Assembly: GCA_003512875.1 (NCBI GenBank)
Contig: DONZ01000065.1
Coordinates: 1 to 10,393, forward strand
Direction of reading: 5' to 3'
Source of the DNA: Desulfovibrio sp.
Lineage (GTDB): Bacteria > Desulfobacterota > Desulfovibrionia > Desulfovibrionales > Desulfovibrionaceae
DNA length: 10,393 nucleotides
Shown in pieces: positions 6,373 through 10,393 of this stretch (the stretch's first letter is position 1; every line of letters starts with the position of its first letter). The notes below the pieces were generated by a model that did no database searches, was not told the origin of the DNA, and saw only the letters and a list, made by a program, of their open reading frames with translations. The position numbers were made by a program, and so were the translations under genes.

Positions 6373-9300
6373 ATGTCTTTTGTACATTTACATTGTCACA
6401 CGGAATACAGTTTGCTTGACGGTGCGATAAGGATTGGTGATTTGACAAAAAAAGCGAGCAGCTTGGGTATGCCCGCCGCAGCCATCACCGACCACGGAAA
6501 TATGCACGGCGCAGCGTATTTTTACATGTCCTGCAAAGATCATGGAATCACCCCCATTTTGGGCTGTGAAGTCTACGTTACAAAAGACCATAAAGACAGC
6601 ACGAGCGAACTTGCGAAAATTCGGCACCACCTTATCTTATTGGCAAAAAACAAGCAGGGATATCAGAATTTGATTGCTTTGGTCAGCCGAAGCTTTTTAG
6701 ACGGATATTATTATAAGCCGCGTGTGGATAAAGGACTTTTGGCTCAATACAATGAAGGGATCATCGCCTTATCCGCCTGTATTGCGGGTGAAATTCCGCG
6801 CACTTTGCGGGGCAATAACGCTTTTATTCAGGGAGGCGGAACATTTGAAGACGCAATCACCATTGCCAAGGAATATGCAAGTCTTTATCCCGACAGTTTT
6901 TATCTTGAAGTGCAGTCAAACACCTTGCCGGAGCAAAGTTTGGTCAATAACAGGATTTACGAGCTCGCCCACGAAACAAAACTTCCCATTGTCGCCACAA
7001 ACGACTGCCATTATCTGAACAGCAACGATGTGGAAGCCCATGACATTTTGCTTTGCGTCCAGCAGCAGCGTACGGAATTTGATGAAAACCGCTGGAAATT
7101 CGATGCCAAAGACCTTTATTACAAAACTCCGGAGGAAATGATAGCGTCTTTTAAAGACCATCCTGACGCTATTGAAAATACCCTTAAAATTGCTGATGAA
7201 TGTAAGGGATTGGAAATCCAATTAAAAACTCCTCCTTATCATTTTCCTGTTTATGAATTGCCCGAAGGCATGACCCTTGAAACAGAATTTAGAAAACTTG
7301 CCAGGGAAGGCTTGGAAAGACGGATTGAAAAACATCCTAAACGGGATACTCTTGATATAAATTTATATAAGGAACGGCTTGAAATGGAGCTTAATGTCAT
7401 TTGCGGCATGGGCTTTCCGGGCTATTTCCTTATCGTGCAGGACTTTATCAACTGGGCTAAAAACAAAGGGATCCCCGTTGGTCCCGGGCGCGGTTCCGCT
7501 GCCGGCTCCTTGGTTGCGTGGTCGCTTCGTATCACGAACCTTGACCCTATTCCTTACCATTTGTTTTTTGAACGTTTTCTCAATGTGGAACGTGTTTCCA
7601 TGCCTGATATTGATGTTGATTTCTGCGAAGACAGACGTCTTGAAGTCGTAGAGTATGTTTCCCAAAAATACGGCAAGGACAAAGTCGCCCAAATTGCCAC
7701 GTTCGGTAAGATGAAAGCAAAAGCCGTCATCCGCGATGTGGGACGCGCCATTGGTCTTTCTTTTCAGGATACAAGCAGGATTTGCAAAATTTTAGGCGAT
7801 GATTTGGGGATCACCCTTGAAAAATCCCTTGCCAACAATAAAGAATTTAAAGAAGAATACGATAAAAATCCTTCTTCCAAACGGCTTATCGATATTTGTC
7901 TGCGTCTGGAGGGGCTTTCCCGTCATGCTTCCACTCACGCCGCCGGTGTTGTCGTGTCCGATAAGCCCATGCATGAATATTTGCCGCTTTTTAAAGGCAA
8001 GAAAGACGAACTTGTCACCCAATTCGACATGAAAATCGTGGAAAAAGTCGGTTTGGTGAAATTTGACTTTTTGGGACTCAGAACCATCACATTAATCAAT
8101 AAAGCCATTAAAAATATCCTTCATCAGGGAAAAACGCCGCCCGATTTGGATACGCTTCCTTTTGACGACCCACAGATTTATGATTTGTATTCAAAAGGGG
8201 ATACGGACGGGGTTTTCCAAGTTGAAAGCACAGGCATGCGCAAATATCTGAGAATGCTGCGTCCGAGCTGTTTTGAAGATTTGATCGCTATGCTTGCGCT
8301 GTACCGTCCCGGACCGCTTAACTCCGGCATGGTCGATGAATTTTGCAAAAGAAAGCATGGGGAAGTCGAAGTTACCTATCCTTTGCCGGAATTGGAAGCT
8401 TGTTTGAAAGATACTTACGGCGTTATCGTATACCAGGAACAAGTCATGCAGATCGCCCAAATCGTCGCCCAATACACGCTTGGCGGTGCGGACCTGCTGC
8501 GCCGCGCCATGGGTAAGAAAAAGCCTGAAGAAATGGCTCAGCAGCGCGGCATTTTTCTTGACGGTTCCGGAAAGCGCGGGGTTCCTGAAGATAAGGCGAA
8601 TGAAATTTTCGACCTTATGGAAAAATTTGCGGAATACGGTTTCAATAAGGCGCATAGCGCCGCATATGCTGTTATTTCGTATCATACCGCGTACTTAAAG
8701 AGATATTTTCCTGTGGAATTCATGAGCGCATTGCTGAGTTCTGAAATCGGAAACCAAGACAAAATTTTAAAATATGTCGCGGTTTGCAATGAAATGAACA
8801 TAAAAGTCAAAGCTCCTGACATTCAAAAAAGCAGACGGGAATTCACTCCGGATGACGATTGTATCATTTATGGATTAGGCGGGGTAAAAACCGTAGGTGA
8901 TGAAGCAATCAATGAAATTGTGCGCAACAGGGAAGAAAAAGGACCTTATAAGTCTTTTTATGATTTTTGCCTGCGGGTCAATCTTCGTAAGGTTACTAAG
9001 CGGGTATTGGAAAATCTCATAAAATCCGGCGCATTGGATTGTTTCGGTGTGTCACGCAACGGGCTTTTGGCAAGTATGGAAAGCGTTCTTGCCAAAGTCG
9101 CAAAAAAGCAAAAAGAAAAAGAATCAAGACAAGTGTCGCTTCTCATGTTCGCACCGATGGACGAAGAAACCGGTCTAGGCGGAATTGGCTTTACCTGCCA
9201 TGAAAACAGCCTTCCCGAATGGGTGGAAGAAGAAAAAATCAATTTTGAAAAAGAAGCCTTGGGATTTTATTTAACTTCCCATCCATTGCAGGCGTATAAG

Positions 9301-9894
9301 ACAGATTTTGAACGGCTAGGCATCATTCCCCTTGAAGATGTCAAACAAATGGATAACAAGGCGCTTATCAATACCGCAGTTTTGGTTACGGGAATAAAAG
9401 AAATCATAACCAAAACGGGCAAAAAAATGGCGTTTTTGCAAATCGAAGATTTGACGGGACATGGGGAACTGATCATTTTTCCAAAAAAATATGAAGAACT
9501 GCGTTCGTATTTTTCAGAAGAATCAAATAATCTTTATTATTTAACGGCAACTGTCGATAAGAGCCAAGTTGAAGAAAACAGTTTTGACGAAGATAAGGAC
9601 GATGATGAAGAAGCCAAAGTCGAATTGAAACTTCTTGCGGAAAATATGATACCGCTTTTGGAAGCGTGTGAAAATTGCCATAAGGAAGTTTGCATTGATT
9701 TCGGCTCAAAACAAATCGCAGATACCGCATTATTCAAACAAATATTGCAAAAACATAGGGGAAAGGCTCCTTTCTACGCTTGGGTAAAAGTTGACGGCGA
9801 ATTTGCCTGTCAATTGAAGTTCGGCGAAAATTGGAACATTAAGGCAACGCCTGAATTTTATCGGGATATAAAAACATTTTGCGATACGCAATAA
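6373..9894 (+). CDS. dnaE: DNA polymerase III alpha subunit (DnaE1 type)
   Basis: This is the catalytic subunit of the replicative polymerase, 1173 residues, close to the E. coli length of about 1160. Order of domains: PHP domain (about 1-285) opening with HLHCHTEYSLLDG, then the C-family polymerase palm with GPGRGSAAGS (371-379) and PDIDVDF (411-417), which holds two catalytic aspartates. The third is Asp565 in KFDFLGLRT. The fingers/thumb region follows, with RPGPLNSGM (645-653) and EYGFNKAHSAAYA (754-766). Next come a helix-hairpin-helix region near 870-905, a likely beta-clamp-binding QVSLLMF (920-926), an OB fold (about 1000-1060) and a short C-terminal domain. All likely PHP metal ligands are present (His7, His9, Asp16, His41, Glu66, His86, Cys136, Asp211, His213), unlike the degenerate E. 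coli site. An acidic stretch sits at 1067-1082. GAGGAG supports the ATG. queD follows after 10 bp, probably in the same operon. Confidence 0.98.
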   Translation: MSFVHLHCHTEYSLLDGAIRIGDLTKKASSLGMPAAAITDHGNMHGAAYFYMSCKDHGITPILGCEVYVTKDHKDSTSELAKIRHHLILLAKNKQGYQNLIALVSRSFLDGYYYKPRVDKGLLAQYNEGIIALSACIAGEIPRTLRGNNAFIQGGGTFEDAITIAKEYASLYPDSFYLEVQSNTLPEQSLVNNRIYELAHETKLPIVATNDCHYLNSNDVEAHDILLCVQQQRTEFDENRWKFDAKDLYYKTPEEMIASFKDHPDAIENTLKIADECKGLEIQLKTPPYHFPVYELPEGMTLETEFRKLAREGLERRIEKHPKRDTLDINLYKERLEMELNVICGMGFPGYFLIVQDFINWAKNKGIPVGPGRGSAAGSLVAWSLRITNLDPIPYHLFFERFLNVERVSMPDIDVDFCEDRRLEVVEYVSQKYGKDKVAQIATFGKMKAKAVIRDVGRAIGLSFQDTSRICKILGDDLGITLEKSLANNKEFKEEYDKNPSSKRLIDICLRLEGLSRHASTHAAGVVVSDKPMHEYLPLFKGKKDELVTQFDMKIVEKVGLVKFDFLGLRTITLINKAIKNILHQGKTPPDLDTLPFDDPQIYDLYSKGDTDGVFQVESTGMRKYLRMLRPSCFEDLIAMLALYRPGPLNSGMVDEFCKRKHGEVEVTYPLPELEACLKDTYGVIVYQEQVMQIAQIVAQYTLGGADLLRRAMGKKKPEEMAQQRGIFLDGSGKRGVPEDKANEIFDLMEKFAEYGFNKAHSAAYAVISYHTAYLKRYFPVEFMSALLSSEIGNQDKILKYVAVCNEMNIKVKAPDIQKSRREFTPDDDCIIYGLGGVKTVGDEAINEIVRNREEKGPYKSFYDFCLRVNLRKVTKRVLENLIKSGALDCFGVSRNGLLASMESVLAKVAKKQKEKESRQVSLLMFAPMDEETGLGGIGFTCHENSLPEWVEEEKINFEKEALGFYLTSHPLQAYKTDFERLGIIPLEDVKQMDNKALINTAVLVTGIKEIITKTGKKMAFLQIEDLTGHGELIIFPKKYEELRSYFSEESNNLYYLTATVDKSQVEENSFDEDKDDDEEAKVELKLLAENMIPLLEACENCHKEVCIDFGSKQIADTALFKQILQKHRGKAPFYAWVKVDGEFACQLKFGENWNIKATPEFYRDIKTFCDTQ

Positions 9895-9904
9895 AGAGGA
9901 ATAC

Positions 9905-10297
9905 ATGGCACGTTCTTTTTGGCAGTTGACAGTGCGGGAAGGCTTTTCTTCCGCCCATGCCCTGCGTAATTACCAAGGCAAATGTGAAAATATGCATGGG
10001 CATAATTATTTGGCGGAACTTGTTGTTGAAGGGGATACCCTTACGGAAGATACGGAACTTGTGGCGGACTTCACAGTGTTGAAAAAAATTCTGCGGGAGG
10101 AATTGCAGAAACTTGACCACTGTGTTTTAAATGAAACACCGCCATTTGACAAAATCAATCCTTCTTCCGAAAATATCGCAAGATACTTATGGAAATGTGT
10201 CGAACCCCGTTTAAAAGAGTTTCCTGTAAGGTTGTACAGTGTGAGTATCAGTGAAAAATCAGCCCAAACGGCGACATATCGGGAAATTAAAGATTGA
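9905..10297 (+). CDS. queD: 6-carboxy-5,6,7,8-tetrahydropterin synthase (QueD/PTPS family)
   Basis: QueD is a cytosolic zinc enzyme that converts dihydroneopterin triphosphate to 6-carboxytetrahydropterin, the second step towards preQ0 and the tRNA base queuosine. The 130-residue product has the family length. Zinc ligands are His18 (FSSAHALR), His31 and His33 (MHGHNY). The catalytic cysteine is Cys27 (GKCENMHGH), with the Asp71-His72 pair (LDHCVLN), and Glu89 (PSSENIA) and Glu117 (ISEKSAQTATY) as conserved acids. The CENMHGHNY spacing favours QueD over eukaryotic-type pyruvoyl-tetrahydropterin synthase, although the two are hard to separate without a tree. AGAGGA (9895-9900) precedes the ATG by 4 bases. 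The gene begins 10 bp after the dnaE stop, so the two are very likely co-transcribed. No other queuosine gene (queC, queE, folE) is in the window. Confidence 0.93.
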   Translation: MARSFWQLTVREGFSSAHALRNYQGKCENMHGHNYLAELVVEGDTLTEDTELVADFTVLKKILREELQKLDHCVLNETPPFDKINPSSENIARYLWKCVEPRLKEFPVRLYSVSISEKSAQTATYREIKD

Positions 10298-10304
10298 TTG
10301 AGCC

Positions 10305-10393
10305 ATGCGTAATTTTGTTTTGCATTCTTTTTATCATAAATTGTATTTTAAAATCGCTCAAACCATTTATTCCGACCATAGGATAAATTCTGT
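10305..10393 (+). CDS. Possible hypothetical protein, 3' end outside the window
   Basis: An ATG 7 bp after the queD stop opens a frame with no stop for 29 codons up to the right edge, beginning MRNFVLHSFYHKLYF. An in-frame stop (TGA, 10299-10301) lies just upstream, so this ATG is the first possible start. The upstream sequence GATTGAG is a poor ribosome-binding site. Close spacing suggests a third gene in the dnaE-queD operon. Twenty-nine open codons in AT-rich DNA are modest support, no terminator is seen between it and queD, and I do not recognise the product. Confidence 0.42.
   Translation, partial: MRNFVLHSFYHKLYFKIAQTIYSDHRINS

Noticed and set aside
8191..8685. 164-codon minus-strand open frame inside dnaE
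   Set aside because: It is a codon shadow of a highly conserved polymerase region. The product has no recognisable domain and no supporting ribosome-binding site.
1..10393. Mobile element, defence system or CRISPR array
   Set aside because: No transposase, integrase, direct-repeat array, toxin-antitoxin pair or tRNA-associated attachment site is visible; base composition looks even across the genes.

Overview
This is an ordinary chromosomal stretch from a moderately AT-rich Gram-negative-like bacterium. It carries core housekeeping genes and shows no insertion sequence, phage gene, CRISPR array, tRNA or rRNA. A low-GC member of the Desulfovibrionaceae or a related Desulfobacterota lineage is my impression. 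It rests on the Lon N-terminal extension, the YmdB-type phosphodiesterase and the small membrane protein with a YGPRG motif, and it is not proven by the sequence.

Layout, left to right. (1) lon (+) is cut at its 5' end by the window edge. Its visible N-terminal extension contains an AT-hook-like motif. A strong hairpin terminator follows. (2) Convergent to lon is a minus-strand pair, a YmdB-family metallophosphoesterase followed by a cytosolic asparaginase-fold amidohydrolase. (3) Divergent from that pair is an EamA/DMT-type ten-helix transporter (+). It converges on, and overlaps by 14 bp, a minus-strand HD-domain hydrolase. (4) The HD gene is preceded by, and overlaps, a 54-codon gene for a small single-span membrane protein. 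(5) An AT-rich divergent control region separates that pair from dnaE (+), the replicative DNA polymerase III alpha subunit. (6) queD (6-carboxytetrahydropterin synthase, queuosine pathway) follows dnaE after 10 bp. A further open frame starts 7 bp after queD and runs off the right edge.

Functionally, Lon serves protein quality control and DnaE serves replication. QueD supplies the 7-deazaguanine/queuosine tRNA-modification pathway, and YmdB and the HD protein are predicted nucleotide-phosphate hydrolases. Co-transcription is likely for ymdB-asparaginase, small protein-HD and dnaE-queD, but no single pathway joins the window.

Points worth a second look are the AT-hook on Lon, loss of the loop tyrosine in the asparaginase, the overlapping small membrane protein gene, an apparently intact PHP metal site in DnaE, and a dyad in the divergent dnaE control region that overlaps both candidate -35 elements. 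I did not find a convincing undescribed multi-gene system.
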